DNA from: Candidatus Kapaibacterium sp.
Lineage (GTDB): Bacteria; Bacteroidota; Ignavibacteria; Kapaibacteriales; UBA2268
Direction: 5' to 3'
Length of the DNA stretch: 64,000 nt
Assembly: GCA_023957315.1 (NCBI GenBank)
Contig: JAMLHE010000005.1
Location: 62,001 to 126,000, forward strand
Positions 17,523 through 27,241 of the stretch are shown here, piece by piece. The position numbers and the translations under genes were made by a program. The notes beneath the pieces are model-generated. The model was not told where the DNA came from. It did not search any database and worked only from the letters and a program-made list of their open reading frames with translations. Numbering within the stretch: position 1 is the stretch's first letter; the number at the start of each line of letters is the position of its first letter.

Positions 17523-19226
17523 ATGAGCGAAGCAAATATCAGCGAAACACCAAAAGTTGCATCAAACTTTATAAAAGTAATCATAAATGATGATTTGAAA
17601 ACGAATAAATACGAAGGTAGAGTTCATACGCGTTTTCCGCCCGAACCAAATGGATATCTGCATATTGGACATGCGAAATCTATTTGTCTGAACTTCGGAT
17701 TGGCTAAAGAATATGCCGGACTGTGCAACTTACGGTTTGACGATACAAATCCCACCAAAGAGGATGTTGAATATGTTGATTCGATTAAAGAGGACGTTCG
17801 GTGGCTCGGATTCGATTGGGACGACCGAGAATACTTCGCCTCGGATTATTTCGACAGACTATATGAATTAGCCGAACAATTGATACTGAAGGGCAAAGCT
17901 TTTGTGTGCGAATTGACTCAAGAACAGATGCGCCAATACAGAGGCACCTTGACTGAACCCGGCATTAACAGCCCTTACCGCGACAGAGCGATAGATGAAA
18001 ATATTCAATTATTTCGCAAGATGAAAAATGGCGACTTCCCTGATGGTGCAATGGTTTTGAGGGCAAAAATTGATATGTCATCGCCGAATGTCAATATGCG
18101 CGACCCAATTATCTACAGGATTCGTCGGGACCATCATCACCGCACAGGTGACAAATGGTGCATTTACCCAATGTACGATTTCACCCATTGCATTTCCGAT
18201 TCGATTGAATTTATCACACATTCATTATGTACGCTTGAATTTGAAAATAATCGCCCACTATATGATTGGTTTTTGATTGAGCTTGGACTTTATCGCCCAC
18301 AGCAAATTGAATTCGCAAGATTGAATCTAAATTATACTGTACTCAGCAAAAGGAAATTGCTCAAATTGGTCGAAGATAACTTCGTGGATGGCTGGGACGA
18401 CCCCAGAATGCCGACAATTACCGGATTGAGACGTCGCGGATATACTCCCGAAGCCGTAAGGAATTTCGCAGAAATGGTTGGTGTAGCCAAAGCAGACAGC
18501 ATAGTTGATATGGGTATGTTAGAATTTTCAGTTCGCAAGCATCTTAATTCAACGGCAAATAGAGCAATGGCAGTTTTGAACCCTTTGAAAATCGTGATTA
18601 CAAATTTCCCCGAAGGTCAGAAAGAGATTTTAGAGGCAGTCAATAATCCTGAAGATGAAAGCAAAGGGGTAAGAAATATTCCTTTTACAAGAGAAATTTA
18701 CATCGAACGCGAAGATTTCATGGAAGAGCCGCAAAAGAAATTTTTCCGATTGTCACCTGGACGTGAAGTAAGATTGCGTTATGCATACATAATTATGTGC
18801 AATGAAGTAATCAAAGACGAGCAAGGCAATATCACAGAATTGCATTGCACTTATGACGCTGAGACTAAAAGCGGTACAAGCTCCGAAACTCGGAAAGTAA
18901 AGGCAACTTTGCATTGGGTTTCAGCTTCGGAATGTTTCGATGCTGAGGTACGTTTATATGACAATTTGTTTGTGAAAGAGAATCCAAATTCGGTTGAAGA
19001 AGGCAAAGAATTTACAGATAATTTGAATCCTGATTCGCTCAAAATAATCTCAAATTGCAAATTGGAGCCTTCGTTGCGTGATTCAAATTCCGGAGACCGA
19101 TTCCAATTCGAGCGACTTGGCTATTTTTGTGTAGATTCCAAGCATTCAACATTAGACCATCCCGTTTTTAACAGAATTGTTACTTTGAAAGATACATGGA
19201 CCAAAATTCAATCAAAGGAGGCTTAA
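17523..19226 (+). CDS. glnS: Glutaminyl-tRNA synthetase
   Basis: The protein is 567 residues from the ATG at 17523; an in-frame GTG at 17514 would add three residues. It has the class I signature HIGH at 47-50 inside [13 protein letters not shown], the Rossmann-fold catalytic domain, the VLSKRKL form of the KMSKS loop at 273-279 and the C-terminal anticodon-binding beta-barrels, for a length close to the E. coli enzyme (about 550). GlnRS attaches glutamine to its tRNA directly, so the organism need not rely only on the GatCAB amidation route for this amino acid. The DUF4286 gene begins three bases after the stop with its own strong ribosome-binding site. Confidence 0.96.
   Translation: MSEANISETPKVASNFIKVIINDDLKTNKYEGRVHTRFPPEPNGYLHIGHAKSICLNFGLAKEYAGLCNLRFDDTNPTKEDVEYVDSIKEDVRWLGFDWDDREYFASDYFDRLYELAEQLILKGKAFVCELTQEQMRQYRGTLTEPGINSPYRDRAIDENIQLFRKMKNGDFPDGAMVLRAKIDMSSPNVNMRDPIIYRIRRDHHHRTGDKWCIYPMYDFTHCISDSIEFITHSLCTLEFENNRPLYDWFLIELGLYRPQQIEFARLNLNYTVLSKRKLLKLVEDNFVDGWDDPRMPTITGLRRRGYTPEAVRNFAEMVGVAKADSIVDMGMLEFSVRKHLNSTANRAMAVLNPLKIVITNFPEGQKEILEAVNNPEDESKGVRNIPFTREIYIEREDFMEEPQKKFFRLSPGREVRLRYAYIIMCNEVIKDEQGNITELHCTYDAETKSGTSSETRKVKATLHWVSASECFDAEVRLYDNLFVKENPNSVEEGKEFTDNLNPDSLKIISNCKLEPSLRDSNSGDRFQFERLGYFCVDSKHSTLDHPVFNRIVTLKDTWTKIQSKEA
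19216..19221 (+). promoter_or_regulatory. Strong Shine-Dalgarno site deciding the DUF4286 start
   Basis: AGGAGG sits seven bases before the ATG at 19229 and overlaps the last codons of glnS. It fixes the start at 19229 and rules out the longer in-frame possibility inside glnS. Most genes in this window show no such site, so it suggests coupled or independent efficient initiation. Confidence 0.75.
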
Positions 19227-19228
19227 TC

Positions 19229-19543
19229 ATGTTTGTATTTACAGTAAGAGTAGAAGTGGAAAAATCCCACGCTGAACAATGGTACAAATATATGACTCAA
19301 AAACATATACTTGATGTTCTCGATACAGATTATTTTGAAAAAGCTGAGTTAGAAATAGTATTGTCGGAGAATGATGAAACGAGTCGCTTTGTATCGCGAT
19401 ATTACTTCATTGAGATGGAACTTTATGAGCGCTATCTGACGAAACATGCACCAAAACTCCGCGCCGAACATAACGAATTATTTGGCGACAAAGTCAAAGT
19501 CGAACGCACCGTTTCGGAACTCAAAGAATATTGCTTTACTTGA
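19229..19543 (+). CDS. DUF4286-family small protein
   Basis: The 104-residue protein opens with MFVFTVRVEVEKSHAEQWYKYM and continues with a segment rich in acidic residues; the pattern of a strand with VEVE, an EQWYKYM helix, and a later YERYLTKHAPKLRAEH helix is that of DUF4286, small ferredoxin-like proteins common in Bacteroidota. Their function is not known. It is placed directly after glnS with a consensus Shine-Dalgarno sequence. The last eight bases overlap the 3' end of the convergent PPK2 gene. Confidence 0.75.
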   Translation: MFVFTVRVEVEKSHAEQWYKYMTQKHILDVLDTDYFEKAELEIVLSENDETSRFVSRYYFIEMELYERYLTKHAPKLRAEHNELFGDKVKVERTVSELKEYCFT

Positions 19544-20345
19544 TAACCAAACCTGTGTAATTTTGCTTTGGTGTAGGATATTTCATTTTCAGGTCTGTTA
19601 ATTCGGCAACGAGGATATTTGATATTATCAAATCTCGATACCACTTTTTATTTGCCGGAATAATGTGCCAAGGTGCCCAAGGGGTCGATGTTTTAATTAT
19701 TACATCGTTATACGCTTCAAGATATTCGCCCCATTTCTCGCGGTCTTTGAAATCATTTGGGTCAATTTTCCAATGCTTATCAGGATTATTGATACGGGAT
19801 TGCAAACGGCGTCGCTGCTCATCATTGCTAATATGAAGGTAGAATTTGTAAATTGAAGTACCTTCATCAGCAAGCATCTGCTCAAAATCATTAATATGCT
19901 TGTAGCGATTTTGCCAAATGGGCTTCGGCATAAGTTTCTGAACGCGAACAATCAAAACATCTTCGTAATGACTTCTGTTGAAAATCACCATTTCGCCTTT
20001 TGCGGGAACTCTATTGTGAATTCTCCACAAAAAGTCCCGAGACAGTTCATCATGCGAAGGTGCACCGAAATGAGCAACGTAAACTCCACTGGGATTGACG
20101 CTATTGAAAACATTTCGGATTGCTCCATCCTTGCCGCTGGCATCCATCCCTTGGAAAACGATAAGAATTTTGTGTTTCTTTTCGGCGTGTTGTACTTTTT
20201 GGAGCTTATCCAATTCTAAGTTGAGCAACTTGATTTCGGCTAAAGCAGTTTCTTTGTCACCCTTGTAAATGTGATGTTCGTCAGCATCCACTTTATTAAG
20301 GTCAATGTTGTCACCGGGTTTGACTAAATATTTACTTGTTTTCAT
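19536..20345 (-). CDS. ppk2: Polyphosphate kinase 2 (PPK2) family protein
   Basis: The protein is 269 residues from the ATG at 20345; a longer frame to 20408 would run into the terminator-like hairpin behind the TonB gene and is rejected. Family features are the Walker A region QGMDASGKDGAI at about 65-76, the lid region with VYVAHFGAPSHDELSRDFLWRIH, the Walker B-like NRSHYEDVLIVRV at about 125-137, and WHIIPANKKWYRDL near the end. PPK2 enzymes transfer phosphate between polyphosphate and nucleotides, in the direction of NTP or NDP formation in most one-domain forms. Whether this one acts on AMP or ADP cannot be told. Its end overlaps the DUF4286 gene tail to tail. Confidence 0.92.
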   Translation of the reverse strand: MKTSKYLVKPGDNIDLNKVDADEHHIYKGDKETALAEIKLLNLELDKLQKVQHAEKKHKILIVFQGMDASGKDGAIRNVFNSVNPSGVYVAHFGAPSHDELSRDFLWRIHNRVPAKGEMVIFNRSHYEDVLIVRVQKLMPKPIWQNRYKHINDFEQMLADEGTSIYKFYLHISNDEQRRRLQSRINNPDKHWKIDPNDFKDREKWGEYLEAYNDVIIKTSTPWAPWHIIPANKKWYRDLIISNILVAELTDLKMKYPTPKQNYTGLVIK

Positions 20346-20379
20346 CAATTCCTGATGATTTGTAAAAAATACAAAATTA

Positions 20380-20422
20380 AAAAATAAAAATGGCTGTAAC
20401 AAATCCAATATTAATTACAGCC
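20380..20422 (-). terminator. Rho-independent terminator behind the TonB-receptor gene
   Basis: On the minus strand an 8-bp stem (GGCTGTAA / TTACAGCC, complement 20392-20399 and 20415-20422) is followed by a T-rich run (complement of 20380-20391). It lies 23 bp after the TonB gene and supports the shorter start of the PPK2 gene. Confidence 0.65.
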
Positions 20423-20444
20423 GAAATTGTTGGTAATAAATTGT

Positions 20445-22448
20445 TTACAGACTAAAAGAAATACCTGCTTGAATTGTTCTACCGGGTTCAGGCAATCCAC
20501 GCTGATATAGTCTATAAGTATCAAATAAATTGTTCGTCCTGACATAAATATCAGCCACGTAGCCTGTCACTTTGAATAAATTATATGAAATTCTGAGATT
20601 AAAAATAGTCGAACCATCAACTTTGGCAAATCCACTTTCTTCGGAATTATCGGCTTCGTATTGAGTGCCGGTAGTTTCGGACTCAAGCATGAGTGATATT
20701 CCGGAATTGTGAGTATAAATGGCTGACAATCCGCCGAGCAATTCGGGTTTATTGTCGAGATGCTCCAATTCTTTGCCATTGCTCTCGCCTGTTGCGTTCA
20801 TATAGGTCATAAAGCCGCTTAATTTGACGCTTCTGCTAATTGACCAATCAATCCCAAATTCAGTTCCGATTATATCGGCTTTCCCTACGTTGACTCTCAT
20901 TCGACGGCGCAATTCATCTTCTTCAGCCGACAAAGTCACTTGGGAGATGAGATTTTCGTAAAAATTCGCAAAGGCAGAAAATTTCAAAGTTATGTCACTA
21001 ATCGAATAGCCGAGCCCAACTTCTGTCAAAATTCCTGATTCGGGAAGCAAATCGGGGTTGACTTTGAAGCGGTCCAAAGCTCCCGAAAAGGATTCTCTCA
21101 TTGTAGGGAATCGGGTTCTGCGGCTCAAATTTGCAAAGAGCACCATTTCGCTTGTCAAATCATAATTGGCATTTAAAAATGCTGCATAATCACTCGATGA
21201 TAGTCCTGCGTATTCGGTAAATAGTCCTGTTTCGGGGGTTTCGTTATAATCATAAGCCGCTCCGACACCGATTTTCAAGTTATTCATTGCAATATTATAT
21301 TCGATGCCTGCATTCAGCGTGTTCTGGGAAAAATTATCGGGAGACCTTTCGTCAATAATTTCTTCATGTTTGGTATGAAATCCATTTACAACGAAATTAA
21401 GATTTTGATTTTCAGTCAATTTTTGAGCAAAAGCAAGTCTGGCACCGATTGTATTGTCTTTGTCATTTTGGATAGAGGTGACGGAATCGAATCTTGTAGA
21501 GGTGTAAGTATTGATTTGCTGATGGAAATCATCAAACCACAAAGTTCCTCTTAGGGTTGAATTTCCCGATTTTGAAAACTGATGTTCAAAATTTGAAGCA
21601 ATTAACATTCTGCTCCATTCCGGGTATCGCCAAAAACGAGCATTTTCAATGTGAGATTCGGGAGCGACGCCCTTTTCACCTGTAATATATAATATCGATA
21701 CTCCTGCAACCGTCAGCGGGCTGAATTGGTATTCGCCGCGAAGATAGCCGGACATACGCTTTTGGTCTGTGTTTGTTCTGAATTTTGCATCCAAATCTTG
21801 GTGGAGCATATTATCAGGAGCATTACCCGGCAAAATGGAACCGCCGGAATTGAAATATGAAACATTTGCAATATAGTTGAAATCGCCAATTCGGGCGTCA
21901 TGAGTCACATCGAGACTATAAGTTTCGCTATTTGCTCCTTGCAATTTGGCATTCATTCCATAGCCGTCGGAATGTCTTTCAATCGTACTGACCTTAACAA
22001 TGCCCCCCAAAACATTTGGACCGAACATAATTGAATTGGAATTTTGATTTACCATGATATTACCGATGATTCCTGCGGGCAACATACTCAAGTCGAAACG
22101 GTTATCCCAAGGCAAATTCATTGGGACGCCATCAAAAAACAATCCTAATTGACGTTCTCCGGCGCCGCGTAAGAACAACATCGCCTCGCCTCTCGAATTC
22201 GTGCGAATCCTTGCTGATGGGATAGATTTTTGAATTTCGGCAAGTGAAAATATATCAGCACGTTGCAATTCGAAGTACTTAATTTCATTGATAGTCGAAT
22301 TCACAACACTACCAACTTGGCGAGTGGAACCAACATTGATGTCGCCAAGACGATAAATTCTGAGTGTATCTGATTCGATTTCAGCTGCATTTAGATTTGC
22401 GAAAAGTACAAAAGGCAGTAACAAACAAACAAATTTATAATTGAACAT
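20445..22448 (-). CDS. TonB-dependent outer-membrane receptor
   Basis: The 667-residue protein has a signal peptide (1-21, ending FANLNA), a plug domain from about 40 to 165 with the typical FLRGAGERQLGLFFDGVPMN and PAGIIGNIMVNQNSNSIMFGPNVLGGIVKVST, and then a 22-strand-barrel-like C-terminal region of alternating aromatic and polar residues ending in ISFSL. TonB-dependent receptors import siderophores, vitamins or oligosaccharides using energy from TonB-ExbBD. The substrate is not inferable; no SusD partner, carbohydrate enzyme or metal-binding gene lies next to it, so it is probably a siderophore or cobalamin type. No ferric-uptake operator was recognised upstream. Confidence 0.9.
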   Translation of the reverse strand: MFNYKFVCLLLPFVLFANLNAAEIESDTLRIYRLGDINVGSTRQVGSVVNSTINEIKYFELQRADIFSLAEIQKSIPSARIRTNSRGEAMLFLRGAGERQLGLFFDGVPMNLPWDNRFDLSMLPAGIIGNIMVNQNSNSIMFGPNVLGGIVKVSTIERHSDGYGMNAKLQGANSETYSLDVTHDARIGDFNYIANVSYFNSGGSILPGNAPDNMLHQDLDAKFRTNTDQKRMSGYLRGEYQFSPLTVAGVSILYITGEKGVAPESHIENARFWRYPEWSRMLIASNFEHQFSKSGNSTLRGTLWFDDFHQQINTYTSTRFDSVTSIQNDKDNTIGARLAFAQKLTENQNLNFVVNGFHTKHEEIIDERSPDNFSQNTLNAGIEYNIAMNNLKIGVGAAYDYNETPETGLFTEYAGLSSSDYAAFLNANYDLTSEMVLFANLSRRTRFPTMRESFSGALDRFKVNPDLLPESGILTEVGLGYSISDITLKFSAFANFYENLISQVTLSAEEDELRRRMRVNVGKADIIGTEFGIDWSISRSVKLSGFMTYMNATGESNGKELEHLDNKPELLGGLSAIYTHNSGISLMLESETTGTQYEADNSEESGFAKVDGSTIFNLRISYNLFKVTGYVADIYVRTNNLFDTYRLYQRGLPEPGRTIQAGISFSL

Positions 22449-22677
22449 GAAAAATTTCCAATACCTTGGTAAATGGTTATAAAATTGACATCATAAAAAC
22501 GTACTTAAATTAACATTATTACTTAGTGCATTGCGTAAACTGAATTTTCAACACTTTTTGTTGAATTTTACTCAGGAATAAAAATGGAAAAATTGTTACA
22601 ACAAAACACATATAAGGTAATTTTTGCTTATTTTACAAAATATTGAATTGCAATTAATCATATATTTTGAGTGAAAT

Positions 22678-23177
22678 ATGCAAAAGTTCAGATTTACGGT
22701 TACAGACTATAGACGAATTACGCGTTCAGATGCTATATTTTTTTGTAGCGATGCTACCGATTTTATTTTCTTGTACTATATTTGCTCAAAACTCACAGAG
22801 ACATATATTTCGTTTTAGCAACATTTGTTGCTGCTATTTTAGTTCTGGCAGTGTATTTCGGAGTTGTTAAATATGCTTTGATTTATGATTCTGAATTTGA
22901 GATTGATAAAATTGGAATCAAAGAAAATAATCTCAAAAACGGCAAGGGCTTTGAGTTCAGTTGGGACAAAGTCGAATCAATCAAAATCAGCAACACAAAA
23001 CATGTTGCGGATGTCCGAGAATATTTGACAATCAAATTTACCAATTCAAAGCATACGATTTCAATTTCCGAAAATGATGATGTTGATACTCGAAATTTAT
23101 TTCAAAGTTTCAAATCGCAATTAATCGAAAATATGACTAATCAAGGTTATCAAGACAAAATTGAAATCACTGAATAA
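22678..23177 (+). pseudogene. Probably frameshifted YcxB-like membrane protein gene
   Basis: An open frame of 131 codons (start TTG at 22782) encodes a membrane span and a C-terminal domain with SWDKVESIKIS and EYLTIKF, a pattern of YcxB-like proteins. The expected N-terminal part lies upstream in other frames: from the ATG at 22678 a segment reads KFRFTVTDYRR, and a T7 run at about 22737-22743 separates it from a second frame with a hydrophobic stretch (VAMLPILFSCTIFA). Two one-base shifts would give a continuous protein of about 165 residues with two spans and a C-terminal PH-like domain. Either the gene is broken, or the assembly has homopolymer errors, or the short TTG version is real. 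Neighbours are divergent and give no clue. Confidence 0.5.
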
Positions 23178-23179
23178 AA

Positions 23180-24289
23180 TTAGACATTGAATCGGAAATG
23201 AATCACATCGCCATCTTTGACGATATATTCCTTGCCTTCGAGACGCATTTTACCGTTTTCTTTCAATTTTGCTTCGGTTTTGAGTTCAAATAAGTCTGTA
23301 CAATGGTAGATTTCTGCTTTGATAAATCCACGTTCAAAATCACTATGAATGATTCCGGCTGCTTGGGGTGCTTTCATTCCGCGTTTGAAAGTCCAAGCCC
23401 TAACTTCCTTCTCACCGGCTGTGAAATAAGTCTGCAAATCCAAAGAATGGTACGCAGCCCTGATTAATTGGTCTAAACCTGATTCTTCGAGTCCGGCAGA
23501 ATCTAAAAATTCTTTTTGCTCTTCCGGGGATTCAAGTTCAGAAATTTCCGCTTCCAATTTTCCGCAAATTACGATAACGTCTGAACCGTTAGTTTGAGCA
23601 AATTGCTTAACAGCCTTGACGTAGTCATTGTCTGCGGCAAGAGATTGCTCGTCAACATTACAGCAATAAATTTGTTGCTTCAATGTAATGAGATTCAAAT
23701 CTTTCATTGCGAAGAGCTGCTCATCAGTCAAATCCATTTTGCGGACAGGAATTCCGTCAAGCAAATTGTCGGAAACTTTCTGTAAAATCGGTTCGAGAAT
23801 CTTAGCTCTTTCCGATATTAGTTTATCATTCGAGCGAAGCTGTTTGCCAAGATTTTCAATTCTGCGGCTGATAGATTCGAGGTCAGCAAAAGCTAATTCA
23901 ATTTCTATTGTTTCAATGTCGCGAATAGGGTCAATTGTAGTTTCGACGTGATGAATATTTTCATCGTCAAAACATCGCACTACATGGATAATAGCACCAA
24001 CTTGGCGGATACTTCCCAGAAATTGATTGCCTAAGCCCTCCCCTTTTGATGAGCCCCGTACAAGCCCTGCCAAATCAACGAATTCAACTGTAGTCGGGAT
24101 TGTCTTTTGGGGTTTGATAAGTTCGGTAATCATGAAAAGTCTTTTGTCGGGCACATCAACTGTCCCAAAATTCGGGTCTATAGTGCTAAAGGCATAATTA
24201 GATGTTTCGGCTTTTGTTGCTGTTAGAGCCGAGAATATTGTCGTTTTGCCAACATTTGGCAACCCTACAATTCCACAATTTACAGGCAT
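23180..24289 (-). CDS. ychF: YchF-family redox-regulated ATPase
   Basis: The 369-residue protein has an OBG-type G domain with GLPNVGKTT at 9-17, the switch element TIDPNFGTVDVPD, VEFVDLAGLVRGSSKGEGLGNQFLG, a long helical insertion (about 120-195) and a C-terminal TGS domain ending HFRFNV. YchF (OLA1 in eukaryotes) prefers ATP to GTP and binds the ribosome; it is involved in stress response and translation fidelity. Length and motifs are canonical. The stop lies two bases from the end of the YcxB-like gene, tail to tail, and the osmC gene lies upstream behind a hairpin. Confidence 0.96.
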   Translation of the reverse strand: MPVNCGIVGLPNVGKTTIFSALTATKAETSNYAFSTIDPNFGTVDVPDKRLFMITELIKPQKTIPTTVEFVDLAGLVRGSSKGEGLGNQFLGSIRQVGAIIHVVRCFDDENIHHVETTIDPIRDIETIEIELAFADLESISRRIENLGKQLRSNDKLISERAKILEPILQKVSDNLLDGIPVRKMDLTDEQLFAMKDLNLITLKQQIYCCNVDEQSLAADNDYVKAVKQFAQTNGSDVIVICGKLEAEISELESPEEQKEFLDSAGLEESGLDQLIRAAYHSLDLQTYFTAGEKEVRAWTFKRGMKAPQAAGIIHSDFERGFIKAEIYHCTDLFELKTEAKLKENGKMRLEGKEYIVKDGDVIHFRFNV

Positions 24290-24371
24290 AATTTCTCACT
24301 TTGATTCATTCGGAAAGTACAAAAATAACAATATTTACGGCAGCATTTTGAATTTTATTGCTCTAAATAGC

Positions 24372-24402
24372 AAAAATCCCGTAATTTGAACTTACGGGAT
24401 TT
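24372..24402 (-). terminator. Terminator hairpin between osmC and ychF
   Basis: A perfect 11-bp stem (AAATCCCGTAA, 24374-24384, and TTACGGGATTT, 24392-24402) with a 7-base loop lies 7 bases beyond the osmC stop on the minus strand and continues into a T-rich stretch. It would end the osmC transcript before ychF. Confidence 0.7.
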
Positions 24403-24408
24403 GAAAAA

Positions 24409-24807
24409 TTATGCTTTGACTACAGTTTCGACCACGAACTCGGGTGGGTCGTAAACTAATTTTTTCACCGAGCAATGATTGACCGCATTGACTAATGCTT
24501 GATAATATTCTGCCGGAAACTCAGGTGGAACGTTGATTGCAATCTTAATTTGCGATACTCGACGATTGACTGAATCATATTTAAGGTCTTGGATAAGTTC
24601 GATATTATCTGCCGGAATTCCGCGACTATCGCAAAAACCTTTAACGAAGATGCCGCCACAAGTGGCTAAGGAAGCTAAAAATAATTCATAAGGCGATGGT
24701 GCAGAAGCGTCTCCACCACCGCTTTGCGGTTGGTCGGTTTGGATGACAAATCCATTTTGTTCGGCATACACTTTTTTGTTGCCCGGAAAGAAAACTCTAA
24801 TAGACAT
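24409..24807 (-). CDS. OsmC-family protein
   Basis: The 132-residue protein has the OsmC fold pattern: an N-terminal beta-sheet, the central helix PSPYELFLASLATCGGIFVKGFC with a conserved Cys in ATCGG, a DLKYDSVNRRVSQIKIAINVP strand pair and a second Cys in VNHCSVKKLV. OsmC and Ohr proteins reduce organic hydroperoxides by paired Cys residues; the YhfA-like subgroup is more distant and less studied. The spacing and the sequence APSPYELFLASL suggest the YhfA-like side, so peroxidase activity is only likely. The terminator downstream and own 5' gap suggest a single-gene transcript. Confidence 0.85.
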   Translation of the reverse strand: MSIRVFFPGNKKVYAEQNGFVIQTDQPQSGGGDASAPSPYELFLASLATCGGIFVKGFCDSRGIPADNIELIQDLKYDSVNRRVSQIKIAINVPPEFPAEYYQALVNAVNHCSVKKLVYDPPEFVVETVVKA

Positions 24808-24901
24808 TTCGATTACTCCAAATTTTATTTGTAATTTTACAGTTGAATTTATTTCAAAAAATTATATTGCTACAAAGCATTACATATTATGACGTGAACA
24901 T

Positions 24902-25921
24902 ATGAAAAAGATTTCAATTGTATTTTTATTTTTTATTTTACTTGTGGCACTCGCAATATTTTATTTTTATGCTTCGGTGTTGAAACAATCAGTCGAATTC
25001 CCTAAAGATGAAATAATCGAAATACCAACAGGAGCGAGCACATCTGCGATTATTTCGGTTTTCAACAGATATGATGCTTTGGAACCGTCATCCTTGTTCA
25101 AATTTTACTTTAGATTAGTTGCCCGAAATGAAAAGAAATTTATAAAAGCCGGGTACTATAAATTCGACTCAAGCATGACAAACCAAAGTCTTATTGATGC
25201 AATCATGAGCGGTACCCATCAACATAGTTTGAAAATCACATTTCCCGAAGGTTTGACTTATGTTGAAATCGCAGAAATTATCGAAAAGCGAACAAAAATT
25301 CCCCAAAAGCGATTTATAGCATTATGCGAAAGCGATTCATTGCTCGAATCTCGCGGAATAGTTGCTAAGAATGTTGAAGGATATTTATTGCCTAATACTT
25401 ATGATTTCCCGCCATCAGCAAACGAAAGGATGATAATAGACAGACTATTGAACGAATTTGAAAAGTTATGGGACAAGCAAATTGAAAGTAAGAAAGCTAA
25501 TGTAAATCTTACGAAACATGAAATCATTACTTTAGCCTCAATAATAGAAGCCGAAACCCCAATTGACGCCGAGAAAGCGAAGGTCAGCGGCTTGTATCAT
25601 AATCGCCTGAAAAAAAATATGCGGCTACAAGCAGACCCAACAGTCCAATATGGACTCGGACAAAAGAAGCGATTACTATATTCTGACCTCGAACATAACA
25701 GCAAATATAATACATACAAACACGCGGGATTGCCACCCGGTCCAATCAACAATCCCGGTGCTAAAGCTATATTGGCAGCAGTCGAACCCGAAACTCACAA
25801 ATATATCTACATGGTAGCGACTCCTGATGATACAGGTTGGCACAATTTTTCGGATACATATTCAGAGCATTTGATTTTTGTAAACCAATATCGAAAGTGG
25901 TTCAAAAATCGAAATAAATAA
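24902..25921 (+). CDS. mltG: Endolytic murein transglycosylase MltG
   Basis: The 339-residue protein has one N-terminal span (about 5-25), a LysM-like region, and the YceG/MltG domain with the catalytic glutamate in LASIIEAETPI at about 215-225, then SGLYHNRLKKNMRLQADPTVQYGLG and the final PGPINNPGAKAILAAVEP motif. The enzyme cuts glycan strands near the membrane and sets their length during cell-wall synthesis. The gene starts the plus-strand group of envelope export genes; the MacA-like gene follows after 48 bp. Length and motifs are typical. Confidence 0.95.
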   Translation: MKKISIVFLFFILLVALAIFYFYASVLKQSVEFPKDEIIEIPTGASTSAIISVFNRYDALEPSSLFKFYFRLVARNEKKFIKAGYYKFDSSMTNQSLIDAIMSGTHQHSLKITFPEGLTYVEIAEIIEKRTKIPQKRFIALCESDSLLESRGIVAKNVEGYLLPNTYDFPPSANERMIIDRLLNEFEKLWDKQIESKKANVNLTKHEIITLASIIEAETPIDAEKAKVSGLYHNRLKKNMRLQADPTVQYGLGQKKRLLYSDLEHNSKYNTYKHAGLPPGPINNPGAKAILAAVEPETHKYIYMVATPDDTGWHNFSDTYSEHLIFVNQYRKWFKNRNK

Positions 25922-25969
25922 TGCTTAACTTGCATTGAAACTGATTTGAAAGTAATTCGTATTATAAAA

Positions 25970-27241
25970 ATGAAAAAAATCATAATTACAATTGTTGTTT
26001 TAGCGTTAGTTGGCGCTGCCGTTTGGGCGTATTTCAACTTTTTCCAAGCAGTTGCAACCGAATATGTAACTGTCAAACCAATTTATGGCGAATTCCTGTC
26101 ACTTGCTACTACTACCGGAGAATTGCGAGCCAAGAACAGTATGGAAATTCGCGGTCCTCAACATGCCCGTTCAGTAGGAATCTGGCAAATGAAAATCACC
26201 AAAATTGTTGAGGAAGGCACCATAGTGAAAGAAGGCGATTTTGTAGCCGAATTGGATAAATCCGAAATAATGACAAAAATCAAAGATATTCAGCTCAATA
26301 TTCAAAAAAATGAGTCACAATTTTTGCAATCAAAATTGGATAGTTCATTGACTTTGTCCAGTGCGCGTGATGAATTGGAAAATTTGAAATTCAATATGGA
26401 AGAGAAGAAGTTGCTTATGGAACAATCAAAATACGAAGCTCCATCCATCATCCGACAAGCCGAGATTGATTATGAAAGAATCCAAAGGAATTTCACACAA
26501 TCACAGAAAAATTACCAAACAAAAGTAAAACAATCTATTGCCAAAATCAATGTAATTTATACCGATTTAGTCAAAGAGCAACAAAAATTGCATCAATATA
26601 ATGATGTTTTAAGCCAATTTACGATACTTGCACCGGCAGAAGGGATGGTGATATACGCTCGAGAATGGAGCGGAAGACGCAAAGTGGTCGGCTCAACGGT
26701 TGATGCCTGGTACCCGATTGTTGCAACATTGCCCGACCTGACGATTATGGAATCCGTCACTTACGTGAATGAAGTAGATATTCAGAAAATCAAAGAAAAG
26801 CAACCCGTGAAAATCAGCTTGGATGCCAATCCCGACAAGAGAATCACCGGAAAAGTAGTCAAAGTCGCAAATATTGGCGAACAAAAAAGTGGCTCGAACG
26901 CAAAAGTTTTTGAAGTAGTAATTGAACTTAGCGAAACGGACTCTTCGCTCCTTCCGGCAATGACCACAAGCAATGAAATTTTGATTGACAAATTGGACAA
27001 GGCTCTCTACATTCCACTTGAAGGATTGCACACGGAAGATAATATTGATAAAGAAAAAGTCTATTTTGTGTATAAAAAGGAAAAGAGCAAAATCGTCAAA
27101 CAAGAAGTCAAAATTGGGATTATGAATCAAAATGAAGTGGTGATTGAATCAGGCTTGACTGCCGACGATGAAATTTTACTTAGCGAACCAGCCGAAAAAT
27201 CTGAATTGGAATTAATTACTATTGCAAAAAATAAGAAATGA
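25970..27241 (+). CDS. Periplasmic adaptor protein of MacA/HlyD type
   Basis: The protein is 423 residues from the ATG at 25970; an upstream in-frame TTG at 25946 would add eight residues ahead of a less natural N-terminus. One span (about 5-24) anchors it, followed by a lipoyl-like half (IRGPQHARSVGIWQMKITKIVEEGTIVKEGDFVAEL), a long helical hairpin (about 95-205), a second lipoyl half with ILAPAEGMVIYA, and beta-barrel and membrane-proximal domains. Such adaptors join an inner-membrane pump to a TolC channel. The permease gene overlaps its stop by four bases, which supports cotranslation. Confidence 0.9.
   Translation: MKKIIITIVVLALVGAAVWAYFNFFQAVATEYVTVKPIYGEFLSLATTTGELRAKNSMEIRGPQHARSVGIWQMKITKIVEEGTIVKEGDFVAELDKSEIMTKIKDIQLNIQKNESQFLQSKLDSSLTLSSARDELENLKFNMEEKKLLMEQSKYEAPSIIRQAEIDYERIQRNFTQSQKNYQTKVKQSIAKINVIYTDLVKEQQKLHQYNDVLSQFTILAPAEGMVIYAREWSGRRKVVGSTVDAWYPIVATLPDLTIMESVTYVNEVDIQKIKEKQPVKISLDANPDKRITGKVVKVANIGEQKSGSNAKVFEVVIELSETDSSLLPAMTTSNEILIDKLDKALYIPLEGLHTEDNIDKEKVYFVYKKEKSKIVKQEVKIGIMNQNEVVIESGLTADDEILLSEPAEKSELELITIAKNKK

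Noticed and set aside
22667..22870. A separate 67-codon gene with a GTG start
   Set aside because: Its middle is hydrophobic but its end is low-complexity Cys- and Ser-rich out-of-frame sequence. It fits better as one of the frames of a frameshifted YcxB-like gene.
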